Shown here piece after piece: positions 39,018 through 47,301 of a stretch of 64,000 nucleotides of DNA. The stretch spans positions 496,001-560,000 of the forward strand of contig NC_009042.1 in assembly GCF_000209165.1 (NCBI RefSeq), written 5' to 3'. Position 1 is the stretch's first letter. Every line of letters begins with the position of its first letter. The translations under genes and the position numbers were made by a program. The notes under the pieces were generated by a model, which saw only the letters and a program-made list of their open reading frames with translations, was not told the origin of the DNA and did no database searches. The stretch is from Scheffersomyces stipitis CBS 6054 (lineage: Eukaryota; Ascomycota; Pichiomycetes; Serinales; Debaryomycetaceae).

Positions 39018-40109
39018 ATGTCGTCCGTTACCAACAAGGACATAGCGTTCTCGATCATCCATTTCTTGAAGCAGGCTGTAACCAACAAGGACATTGCTGA
39101 AGACTATGCCGAGTCCATGGATGTTGCCATCGACTGTATCGCAGATGCCTTTGAAGTGAATCAGGAAGAAACCTCCAAGGCTGTTGATGCCAAATTCGGT
39201 GGCAAATCATTGTCAGAATTGATTGCTGCTTCCCCTACTGCTTCTGCTACCACTACGTCTAATGCTGCTGAAGCTTCTACTGCTTCTGCCTCTGCCTCTG
39301 CTACTACTTCTAAGACTGAGTCTGAACCTAAAAAGGAAGTTGATGCCGAAACCAAAGCCAAGGCTGACGAGTTGAAGGTTGAAGGTAACAGAGCCATGGC
39401 CGCAAGAAATTTCGAGGAAGCTATTGCCAAGTATACTGAGGCTATTGGCTTGGACGGCTCCAATGTTGTCTACTTGTCCAACAGAGCTGCTGCTTACTCG
39501 TCTTCTTCTCAGCATGACAAGGCTGTTGAAGATGCCGAGAAAGCCATTGAGTTGAACCCAGACTTCTCTAAAGCTTACTCGAGATTGGGTTTGGCCAAAT
39601 TTGCATTGGGTGATGCTAAAGCTGCCATGGAAGCCTACAAGAAGGGTTTAGAAGTGGAAGGCGACAAGAAGTCTGATGGTATGACAAAGGGATACGAAAC
39701 GGCCAAGCGTAGAGTCGAGGAAGAGCTCGAGCGTTCGATTTCGCCCAACGACGAGGCTTCTTCTACTTCTGAAACTGCACGTTCTGCTCCAGCTGCTGGT
39801 GCTGCTGCTGGTGCATCTGCTGGAGGTTTGCCAGACTTTTCATCCATGTTCGGTGGAGGTGGTATGCCATCGTTGTCGGAAATGATGAACAACCCACAAA
39901 TTATGCAAGCAGCCCAGCAGATGATGCTGGATCCAAACGCCATGCAAAACTTGATGAGCAATCCTGCTGTCCGTCAAATGGCTCAGAACTTCGGTTTGGG
40001 CGGTCAAGATGGTGCTGGTCCAGATTTGTCGGACTTGATGAACAACCCAATGCTCAACCAGTTCATGGGCGGTGCCAGAGGTAACAACAATAGTGGAGAT
40101 AGCAACTAG
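39018..40109 (+). CDS. SGT2: Small glutamine-rich TPR co-chaperone Sgt2
   Basis: Sgt2 receives tail-anchored proteins in the cytosol and passes them to the Get4-Get5/Get3 machinery; it also binds Hsp70/Hsp90 tails. The 363-residue product has an N-terminal dimerisation domain (about 1-65), an Ala/Ser/Thr linker, three TPR motifs from ADELKVEGNRAMAARNFEEAI to about 225, and the Met/Asn/Gln-rich C-terminal substrate-binding region with repeated MNNPxxxQ blocks. VTNKDIA occurs twice near the N-terminus (residues 4-10 and 21-27) with almost the same codons. Confidence 0.95.
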   Translation: MSSVTNKDIAFSIIHFLKQAVTNKDIAEDYAESMDVAIDCIADAFEVNQEETSKAVDAKFGGKSLSELIAASPTASATTTSNAAEASTASASASATTSKTESEPKKEVDAETKAKADELKVEGNRAMAARNFEEAIAKYTEAIGLDGSNVVYLSNRAAAYSSSSQHDKAVEDAEKAIELNPDFSKAYSRLGLAKFALGDAKAAMEAYKKGLEVEGDKKSDGMTKGYETAKRRVEEELERSISPNDEASSTSETARSAPAAGAAAGASAGGLPDFSSMFGGGGMPSLSEMMNNPQIMQAAQQMMLDPNAMQNLMSNPAVRQMAQNFGLGGQDGAGPDLSDLMNNPMLNQFMGGARGNNNSGDSN

Positions 40110-40424
40110 TAGTAATGCTACAGAGATAATAAAAAATGAGAATTTAATTCCTAATGTTATTGTTAGATAGTCATGGTTTAATGTAACAAATTTAATGATG
40201 AAGTAATTACAATTAGTGGATGCTTGCTATGTATATAGATTCTTAAAGTTAACATATTCTTCGAATGCAGAAATAAATTGCGCCTAAGAAATGAGTAAAG
40301 TTTGGAGCTTCATGTAGATTTTGCATCTTGCATAATATTTTGTAGATACTGAAAATTTTCAGATTTGAGTCGATTTTGAAAATCGGAGCTGGGACTCGTT
40401 CTGTTCCATTTATTGTTCGAAAGG
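40110..40424. promoter_or_regulatory. SGT2 3' / hydrolase 5' region
   Basis: AT-rich; contains the perfect 14-bp palindrome CTGAAAATTTTCAG at 40349-40362, about 65 bp before the hydrolase ATG. No gene is seen. Confidence 0.45.
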
Positions 40425-41414
40425 ATGTATGGCACCCATGTTTTGGTGCCGAGAGGTATGGGACCAATTCGATTGCTTTCAACGTCTCGAATTTTATCGG
40501 ATAAGTACAAACATCTCTACAACAACTTGAGATTAGATCTAGTAGAGGATCTTCCCAATAACGAAACGGTACCCTTGCATTGGCAGCAGTTCAAGCCTAC
40601 CAAAGGATTTGAGGTTGACGACAGTTTACCTCCAGTTGTCATGTTGCATGGACTTTTTGGGTCCAAACAGAACTATGGTTCTGTTGCTAGGCAGATAACG
40701 CAAATGACTAAGAACCCGGTTTACGGTGTTGATTTGCGAAATCATGGCCAGTCCCCTCATTCAAATCCGCACAATTACTACACTATGGCTCAAGACGTGG
40801 TGCGGTTTCTAGAGGACCGTGGCTGGAAGGATACTATCTTAGCAGGGCATTCTATGGGGGCCAAGACATCAATGATCGCAGCCTTGATAAGGCCAGAGTT
40901 GATCTCGAAGCTATTGGTAATCGATAACAGTCCCCGAGCAAAAGTATTAGACTCAAGTTTCACACATGACTTGATCGGAATGTGTCAGGTCGAACACGAA
41001 GCACCTCAGTTCAAGACCAAACCACCAGCATTCAGAGAAAAGAAAATCGACTCTATTCTAAGGATGTACGAAAGAGATGAAAAGGTGCGAGCATTCTTGA
41101 AGACTAATATCATCAAGAGCAAGTTCACCGAACATCCTATTTTCCGAGTGCCAGTATTGAATTTTCTCAAAGATGGTGTAATGAACCATTTGGGAGGATG
41201 GCCAGCTTCATCGGTGGAAGGTAAGAAGTTCGACAAGCCTGTCTTGGTAATGGGAGCCAAACATTCCAATTTTGTTGAGCCGGAGTCGTATTCAGAGTTT
41301 AGGAAATATTTCAGTAACTTCAGCTACCAAGAGTTTGACTGTGGTCATTGGATCGTTACGGACTTGCCAGAGCAGTTTATCGATAGCACAGTACAATTCA
41401 TTAGAGATGAATAG
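40425..41414 (+). CDS. Mitochondrial alpha/beta hydrolase, Imo32/Eat1 (ABHD11) family
   Basis: The 329-residue product starts MYGTHVLVPRGMGPIRLLSTSRIL, a mitochondrial presequence. The alpha/beta hydrolase fold shows the oxyanion HGLFGS at 75-80, the nucleophile elbow GHSMGAK with Ser143, a likely acid Asp167 in VIDNSPR and the catalytic His in DCGHWIV near the C-terminus. In S. cerevisiae this family comprises Imo32 and Eat1; Eat1 makes ethyl acetate from acetyl-CoA and ethanol, while mammalian ABHD11 protects lipoylated enzymes. Sequence alone does not decide between hydrolase and acetyltransferase. The frame opens at a TTG (40413); ATG 40425 or ATG 40458 could be used. Confidence 0.85.
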   Translation: MYGTHVLVPRGMGPIRLLSTSRILSDKYKHLYNNLRLDLVEDLPNNETVPLHWQQFKPTKGFEVDDSLPPVVMLHGLFGSKQNYGSVARQITQMTKNPVYGVDLRNHGQSPHSNPHNYYTMAQDVVRFLEDRGWKDTILAGHSMGAKTSMIAALIRPELISKLLVIDNSPRAKVLDSSFTHDLIGMCQVEHEAPQFKTKPPAFREKKIDSILRMYERDEKVRAFLKTNIIKSKFTEHPIFRVPVLNFLKDGVMNHLGGWPASSVEGKKFDKPVLVMGAKHSNFVEPESYSEFRKYFSNFSYQEFDCGHWIVTDLPEQFIDSTVQFIRDE

Positions 41415-41959
41415 ATAGAATAGCATAGACTAGAATATTAGAATAATTAGAATATTAGAATATTAGAATAACTAGAGCAGTAGAATGATTGGGATTTTAG
41501 AATAATTGGAATATCAGAATAGCTTGATATTTCAACTTTCACTATGAGTATATCGAAGAGGTTGAAGACCTGCTGTTCGGCAAAATAGATGTTTCGATGT
41601 ATTGTGCAATGGTAGAGGCAGATGTGACAGTGTAATCACCACTTATTGTTCATTCTTGTTTCTTATTCTAATGAAACGAGCAGTTCCAAATACTCTCAAC
41701 GACTCCTTTATACTCCTACAATCGATCTTGTCTTCATAGCACCAGCTGCAAAATTAAGTTACTCAAGTTGCCCCAGAAGTTATCGAACATACCTGTACGC
41801 ATCTCGTAGTCACGTGCGTGTACTTGAAATTCGGCGAGAAAAAAGATATAAAAGGGCCATCAATTGTGCGAAATTTTGGGTTTGTATGTAGAACAAATAA
41901 ATTATAAGTCGGTTGTTTAGAGAAGAAACAACATTTGATATTAGAACAGAAAGAGCAGT
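41415..41959. promoter_or_regulatory. Hydrolase 3' / NCB2 5' region
   Basis: Begins with a TAGAATAT repeat (41431-41523). CACGTG lies at 41811-41816, about 145 bp before NCB2, followed by a GATATAAAAGG TATA-like element near 41844. No gene is seen. Confidence 0.5.
41431..41523. repeat. Degenerate TAGAATAT(T/A) short tandem repeat
   Basis: TAGAATATTAGAATAATTAG-type units recur about nine times with small changes directly after the hydrolase stop. The unit is 8-9 bp with a strict TAGAAT core. It is a simple-sequence expansion in a 3' UTR. Confidence 0.7.
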
Positions 41960-42418
41960 ATGGCCGAGTATTCGTCGTCAGGGTCGTCGGACGACTTGCT
42001 GTTGCCCAAAGCCACAGTGCAGAAAATAATTGGTGAGATTTTGCCCAAAGACATTGCCATTTCTAAAGAGGCTCGTGAGGCCATCACTGAGTGTAGCATA
42101 GAGTTCATTATGATGCTATCAACACAACTGAATGACATTGCCGAGAAGGAAGCCAAAAAGACAATTGCATCTGACCATGTAGTCAAGGCGTTGGAAGAGT
42201 TGGACTTCCACAACTATCTCGAAATCATCAACAAGGTCTTGGGTGAGCATAAGGAGTTGTTGAAGGGTAAAGAAAAGAAGAATAACAAGTTCCAGAACTC
42301 AGGCTTGTCAGAGGAGGAGTTGTTGAGACAACAGGAGGAGTTGTTCAAAAAGTCGAGGGACAGATTACAAAGCTCTCATGCCCAAACTGAGCCTGCTGTC
42401 AAGTCGGAGAATGCATAA
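41960..42418 (+). CDS. NCB2: Negative cofactor 2 beta subunit (Dr1)
   Basis: Ncb2 pairs with Bur6 (NC2 alpha) to form NC2, which grips TBP on DNA and represses or redistributes RNA polymerase II initiation in the nucleus. The 152-residue product has a histone fold at about 15-95 (LPKATVQKIIGEILPKDIAIS, EFIMMLSTQLNDIAEKEAKKTI, DHVVKALEELDF) and the conserved C-terminal GLSEEELLRQQEELFKKSRDRL. It is similar in length to S. cerevisiae Ncb2, whose gene has an intron; no intron is needed here. Confidence 0.95.
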   Translation: MAEYSSSGSSDDLLLPKATVQKIIGEILPKDIAISKEAREAITECSIEFIMMLSTQLNDIAEKEAKKTIASDHVVKALEELDFHNYLEIINKVLGEHKELLKGKEKKNNKFQNSGLSEEELLRQQEELFKKSRDRLQSSHAQTEPAVKSENA

Positions 42419-42856
42419 TTGAACGTTATAGATGTAGACTTATGTTCTATAGTACTAATGATTACGAACTGTATAATAATGAAACTGAATATATTGTATA
42501 TACAAGGCAGAGCCGGTCGCGTAAATGAAGGAGGAGTTGATTAATATTCATATCAATAGTATTAACATCGTTAAGTTTGTTAGTATTGAAACCCAGAAAT
42601 AGAGATTAAGCTGATCTTCGTAAATTAGTCGATCACATTGATTGTGCTCATGTATCTGGATTGTATATCTGGGTTTGTCATTAAAATTGATCTTCTTTAA
42701 AATTGATTTGAAACCACTAATGATTTGATATTCATTATATGGTATTCATTGATAATATTGATATTGAAATTGATCTCTATGTTTGTGATGGAATTTGATG
42801 TCTTGGACATTCGTTTTCGTAATAGGATTATGAGGTGCTCATTTGCAATTATAGCT
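42419..42856. other. Convergent NCB2/YOS1 3' region
   Basis: AT-rich with ATTGATATTGA-type low-complexity runs at 42715-42775. No gene is supported. Confidence 0.45.
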
Positions 42857-43141
42857 CTAACCCAATATCAACTCGTACAAGATCACCACTACATTTATGG
42901 CTATCAAAGGAATTCGCAATAACGTCCTGATGGCACCTATCAAGTTGATAATCTTGGTTTTGACCGAAGTTCCGTCGTTTTGATCGAAGCCATTTCCGTA
43001 TTGCTGGAACTGGCCACCGCCGTTGGGGGAAGAAGCCGAAGAGCCCCAGCCTATGCGGTTGAGGAATCGGTCTTCACTGAGAACGGCAATCCCGTTCACA
43101 GTCAATATGATTACATAGAGTAGCTTTCCAAGACCGAACAT
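42857..43141 (-). CDS. YOS1: ER-Golgi transport protein Yos1
   Basis: Yos1 is a small membrane protein of the Yip1-Yif1 complex needed for COPII vesicle traffic from ER to Golgi. The 94-residue product has two membrane segments, FGLGKLLYVIILTVNGIAVL and GAIRTLLRIPLIAINVVVIL, and the conserved LSEDRFLNRIGWG between them; the end YELILG matches the family. The ATG at 43141 is chosen because the extra upstream codons begin with TTG. The S. cerevisiae gene is interrupted near its start; here no intron is required, though a spliced short first exon cannot be ruled out. CACGTG lies 76 bp upstream (43217-43222). Confidence 0.93.
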   Translation of the reverse strand: MFGLGKLLYVIILTVNGIAVLSEDRFLNRIGWGSSASSPNGGGQFQQYGNGFDQNDGTSVKTKIINLIGAIRTLLRIPLIAINVVVILYELILG

Positions 43142-43727
43142 GATTGACAACGAGGAAGAGAATGGCTACAGACCAGTTAGTTGGATTATTTGTGTTCACT
43201 TGTTTATAGTGAGGGTCACGTGAAAATGATGAACGTGAACCAACAGATAGAAGAGCAGTGGAATACAGAAAGAGAATCAGAAGAACGAGAAACTCAAGAG
43301 TTCGGCGAGATGGTGGACGGGACAGATTTATTCAACTGTAACAAAGGATATCACTAAGTTGTTTTCGTGCTTGAAATAACATTTATTTCGATACATTTTA
43401 AGCCGATAGTCTTTTTCGAAGCTGAATATCTGGAACACTTGTACGTTAAGAACGGGACAAAAAAGCTAGAAAAAAACTAGAAATCTATGTGATTATGTAG
43501 ATGTGTATGTGACTTCCATCAATTATCTGCCTTCATTCTGCTTCCTTTATCGATATCAATAGAGTTCTTTCTCCACCAAAATCAAGTAGAGCTCAAGATC
43601 TACGGTCGCTCAATTTGGATGCTATCTGCACTCCATGTAAACAACCCAAATATATTCACTTCACTGTAGATCAGGATTTATCTACTTTCCACTCTATCCA
43701 TTTCTTCTTCACCCTTTCCTTCCTTCG
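43142..43727. promoter_or_regulatory. Divergent YOS1/BUB2 intergenic region
   Basis: CACGTG at 43217-43222 is close to YOS1. The BUB2 side has a CT-rich leader (43540-43727) with TTCTTTCTCC and CCCTTTCCTTCC. No gene is seen. Confidence 0.5.
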
Positions 43728-44690
43728 ATGCTTGCAACCTCTCCCAGACAGCCTCGAGGAAGAAAGAAGGACTCTATAGAGCAATTCATATCGTCTCCGC
43801 AACTATTTCTCGAAAATGGTCTTTCTCAACTACGGTATATGATTCTTATAGAAGGACTATCTACTCCACAAGGCTACGACCAATGTCCGTATCGTTCGTA
43901 TGTGTGGAGCATTCTCTGGAGAGTTCCAAATATGACCACCGACTCGTACTTGAGTCTTGTTTCGCAAATTCCCCAATCTTTAGGTCCAGAAGTCTACGCT
44001 AAGATTAGAAACGATACCTTTCGTACTCTCAAGAACGACCGCAACTTCCAAGCGAAGGTGTCAGAAGAAACGCTCATACGAATTCTCAGCTGCATAGCAA
44101 TTACCACAGAAACAACGGTGGGTTACGTCCAGGGCTTGAACGTTTTGCTAGCTCCTATTGCCTATACTTGTCATAGAAGTGAGCCTCACGCATATGCCAT
44201 ACTCCACAGTTTGCTCACGAACCATATACCACTCTATATTACACCGAACTTAGACGGAGTCCATACGGGACTCAGCTTAGTCGACGTAGTGCTCAAAATC
44301 ATAGATCCCGTACTCAGTGAGTATCTTGATAGCAAATTCTTGAAAGCTAAGATCTATGCCTTTCCCTCAGTATTGACTCTTTCAGCATGCACACCTCCTC
44401 TCAAGTCAGTATTGAAACTATGGGACTTTCTTTGTGCCTACGGTACACATATGAACATTTTGTTTGTCGTAGCGCAGCTAATCATCAATAGGACAGCATT
44501 GCTCCACTCCGAGCAACCAATGAAAATCCTCCGGACATTTCCTAATCTAGAGGAAAATGAAATAATCAAACTCAGCTTGAGTTTCATTCCAGAACTCCCC
44601 AAGGAACTCTACGACTTGATCTCAAGACACGGCTATGATCCCAAGGTACCACGCGAGTTGAAAAAGTTTCTCGCGGAAAACATGCTATAG
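43728..44690 (+). CDS. BUB2: Mitotic-exit GTPase-activating protein Bub2
   Basis: Bub2 with Bfa1 forms the GAP for the Tem1 GTPase at spindle poles and delays mitotic exit until the spindle is correctly placed. The 320-residue product (S. cerevisiae: 306) is essentially a TBC domain. The arginine finger is Arg99 in KIRNDTFRT and the glutamine finger is Gln135 in YVQGLNVLLAP. IEQFISSPQLFLENGLSQLRYMIL is the family N-terminus, and SVLKLWDFLCAYGTHMNILF the conserved late block. The extra residues are a basic N-terminal tail. Confidence 0.95.
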   Translation: MLATSPRQPRGRKKDSIEQFISSPQLFLENGLSQLRYMILIEGLSTPQGYDQCPYRSYVWSILWRVPNMTTDSYLSLVSQIPQSLGPEVYAKIRNDTFRTLKNDRNFQAKVSEETLIRILSCIAITTETTVGYVQGLNVLLAPIAYTCHRSEPHAYAILHSLLTNHIPLYITPNLDGVHTGLSLVDVVLKIIDPVLSEYLDSKFLKAKIYAFPSVLTLSACTPPLKSVLKLWDFLCAYGTHMNILFVVAQLIINRTALLHSEQPMKILRTFPNLEENEIIKLSLSFIPELPKELYDLISRHGYDPKVPRELKKFLAENML

Positions 44691-44848
44691 TCAACATTAC
44701 TGCTGTCTATAGTAATATGCGTAGTTTTCGACTATAATGGCCCATTTTACTTTAATGATAGAGACTATAGATGGTATATATTACATTTGATGGTGCCTAC
44801 ATATTACTTTTATAGTCGCCTATTGAAGGTTACTTTTATGATGATGAA

Positions 44849-47002
44849 CTAGTACAATCCCATTCTGTAGTCGTCGACATTGTAGAAAGCACAGATAACA
44901 CAGCGGTCGTTATACAGCCTTCCAGCTAACTCCATGATAGCTCTAAAAGCCACTTCTTCGTCTTCAAATTCGATGAACACTTTGCCTAGACCAGGAACAC
45001 TGAATTGTGCCAAACCTGGCGTGAATTCATTGGCAGGTCTGGGAATCTTGATTGATACCACAGTTCCAATTCGTGAAGCTTCTCTTTTAATATCTTTCAA
45101 TATAAACTGGTAATTGGAATCTTCGACTAAATCTTTCGGAGTAACAACATTGAGCAACTGAATAACTCTCAGCTTAGGATGTGTGGACACATTCTCGTTT
45201 CTCACCAAGTGTTTCAAACTATCAAAGTTGATTTGGCAATCTTGGATACTCGTTTTGTGTGGAATAATACACGAAAAGAATGCTTCGTCGATTATTTGAG
45301 ACTGATCAAGCTTTTGAAGTAGTTCTTGGAGTCTTTCAATAACTTGATCGGTGTGCTTGTAGGAGGCCGGATCAATGAAAAATTCAACAAATGCCATACC
45401 CAACGATACTTTGGTACCAACTTCTCTGAACATTTGGAAGGCTCTTACTGGCGAATAAAGATTCAATTCAGTAATTATTTGTGTTTCAGTGGTTTCAGGC
45501 GAAAACTTTAGGGTAATTTTTCTCGGTGAATCAACTACTTTCTCTTTTATGTCTTCATCTTGTTTGGTATAAGGAGGTAAAGTTTGAACCACGTATTCGT
45601 TGGGCCTTTCAAACTTAATTGTAAACGTCTCCTCTTCGTGATGAGCAAGCTCTGCATCGTCCTTGAACTCATTAAATTTGAGCTGAAGTTTTACTAGCGA
45701 TGATATAATAGTACAACAAGTACTATTGTGGAACTCTACGATCAAACTCTTGTCATCTTTTGTTTTTCTTTTGTCGTCAATGTTGTTGGATAAAGAAGTT
45801 TCTTCAATATCTATCTTTTTCAAGTAGCTGTTAAGGTAGTCAACCACCTTCAAGTGGTTTATTTTGTCAAAGTCGACACCATGGAGAATCAAAAGTCTAG
45901 AACTTTTAGCATCTACAGGGTCAATATGAGACATTTCAAACAAGATGTCGTTCTTGTTGTTTGATCTGTCTTTAACCATACCCTCTAACTTAGTGAAATC
46001 TACCGGTCTCGGATATCCAGGCAAAGGGAATAATCCAGAAAGCTTTGCTCTTTGCGCTGTAACTTCTTCAAAACCTTTGGGCTTAACTCCCCAACGTGAG
46101 TCTATGACTGTCTTATCTTCAATTGACTCTACATCATTCAAAGCAGACAATTGCTGAGATAATTCTTTTATCTTCTTTTGCAACTCATTCTTGGAATACT
46201 CTTCCTTTTTACTTGTTTCTGTAAGTTTTTCTCTCGCCATAGACAGATCTCTGGAAGACGGTGAGTCGGGTATTTCTCTCTCTCGGATATCCCTGCGTTC
46301 TCTATATTGGCCTCGGTAATGGTCTCTTTCTCTGTGGTCGCCTCTATACGAATCTGTTCTCCGCGGGCTACGATCGCGATTTCCAGATCTATGTTCATTT
46401 TTCCTGGGCTCATATCTCGGAGAATACGAATCTCTTTCTCTCTTACGGTCATAAGGGTGACTTTCAGATGTTTGAGGTCTGGCTACTCTTCCAATTCGAG
46501 TTGGAACTTGCGGAAGTTCTCCACTATCTCTACCTCTAGTATCTCTCGATTCCCTGTTACTAGAATCTCTGTTAGACACATAGCTGTCTCTTTCGTAGGA
46601 ATGTTGCTGGTGGTCTCTTCTAGGTTCGTGATTGATTGTTGGTATTTCCACAGGTTGTGACTTGTCTGTATTTCTCCTCAAACTTCCATATGAGTTAATA
46701 TGGTTTGAAGAATCAGAAATAGTAGTTTGAATAGGTTCGTCTCTTCTGCTCGAATTTGGCTCGTCTCTTCTTGAATTTGCGTAAGGATTATTGGAAGATG
46801 CTTCAACATTCGCCTTTGCACCAGAATTGGCACCTCTTCGGTCAGAGGAATAGTCCAGGGGTCTATTCTGGTTATTATTCTGGTTATGATTCTGATTCTG
46901 GTTTCTTCTAGCGTTTGAGGCTCCATTAGGCTCATACACATCTCTTCTGGAAAATGAATCCCACGGCGAAGACCCGCCTGTACGACGACTGTGGCCACTC
47001 AT
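44849..47002 (-). CDS. MUD2: U2AF large subunit-like splicing factor (Mud2/U2AF65)
   Basis: U2AF65/Mud2 recognises the polypyrimidine tract and branch-point region with Msl5/SF1 during early spliceosome assembly. The 717-residue product has a long N-terminus rich in Arg, Asp, Ser and Asn with SR/RD repeats (about 1-250), a coiled segment, then RWGVKPKGFEEVTAQRAKLSGLFPLPGYPRP, like the linker before the first RRM in U2AF65. Two degenerate RRM-like regions follow. The end, GLGKVFIEFEDEEVAFRAIMELAGRLYNDRCVICAFY, is a U2AF homology motif domain. The RRMs are diverged, so the name MUD2 is used with some caution. Confidence 0.85.
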   Translation of the reverse strand: MSGHSRRTGGSSPWDSFSRRDVYEPNGASNARRNQNQNHNQNNNQNRPLDYSSDRRGANSGAKANVEASSNNPYANSRRDEPNSSRRDEPIQTTISDSSNHINSYGSLRRNTDKSQPVEIPTINHEPRRDHQQHSYERDSYVSNRDSSNRESRDTRGRDSGELPQVPTRIGRVARPQTSESHPYDRKRERDSYSPRYEPRKNEHRSGNRDRSPRRTDSYRGDHRERDHYRGQYRERRDIREREIPDSPSSRDLSMAREKLTETSKKEEYSKNELQKKIKELSQQLSALNDVESIEDKTVIDSRWGVKPKGFEEVTAQRAKLSGLFPLPGYPRPVDFTKLEGMVKDRSNNKNDILFEMSHIDPVDAKSSRLLILHGVDFDKINHLKVVDYLNSYLKKIDIEETSLSNNIDDKRKTKDDKSLIVEFHNSTCCTIISSLVKLQLKFNEFKDDAELAHHEEETFTIKFERPNEYVVQTLPPYTKQDEDIKEKVVDSPRKITLKFSPETTETQIITELNLYSPVRAFQMFREVGTKVSLGMAFVEFFIDPASYKHTDQVIERLQELLQKLDQSQIIDEAFFSCIIPHKTSIQDCQINFDSLKHLVRNENVSTHPKLRVIQLLNVVTPKDLVEDSNYQFILKDIKREASRIGTVVSIKIPRPANEFTPGLAQFSVPGLGKVFIEFEDEEVAFRAIMELAGRLYNDRCVICAFYNVDDYRMGLY

Positions 47003-47301
47003 TTGTTACTAGTAGGCTTTAATTGCTTTCCTGCCTATTCCTGAAATATTGAATGTATTTATATGAAGACTTTTGAAGCTTTGAAAATTCCAGACAATTT
47101 AAGTTCATTAGTTCAGTGCTGTGTGTACAGGTCTTAGAAGGGCATCAAGTATCTAGTGAATTTTTCATTTTTCGCAGCTATTATAATTCTTCACTTTCAC
47201 AACTTTATACCTTTTGTAAGATTTACTATAACTTCACAACTGTCTCAATTTTGTAAACTTTTATATTAATGATATACTAATTTGTACAAATCTATTATCG
47301 C
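47003..47301. promoter_or_regulatory. MUD2 upstream / LHS1 downstream region
   Basis: AATTTTTCATTTTTCGCAGC (47159-47178) combines the TGAAAAATT and TTTCGCAGC motifs, about 165 bp before MUD2. The rest is AT-rich LHS1 3' sequence. Confidence 0.5.

Noticed and set aside
39161..39961. Minus-strand frames opposite SGT2, rich in Ala and Ser.
   Set aside because: Shadows of the Ala/Ser-rich linker and the biased codons of SGT2.
46168..46998. Frames opposite or out of phase with the MUD2 N-terminus.
   Set aside because: They arise from the Arg/Asp/Ser-rich low-complexity coding sequence of MUD2.
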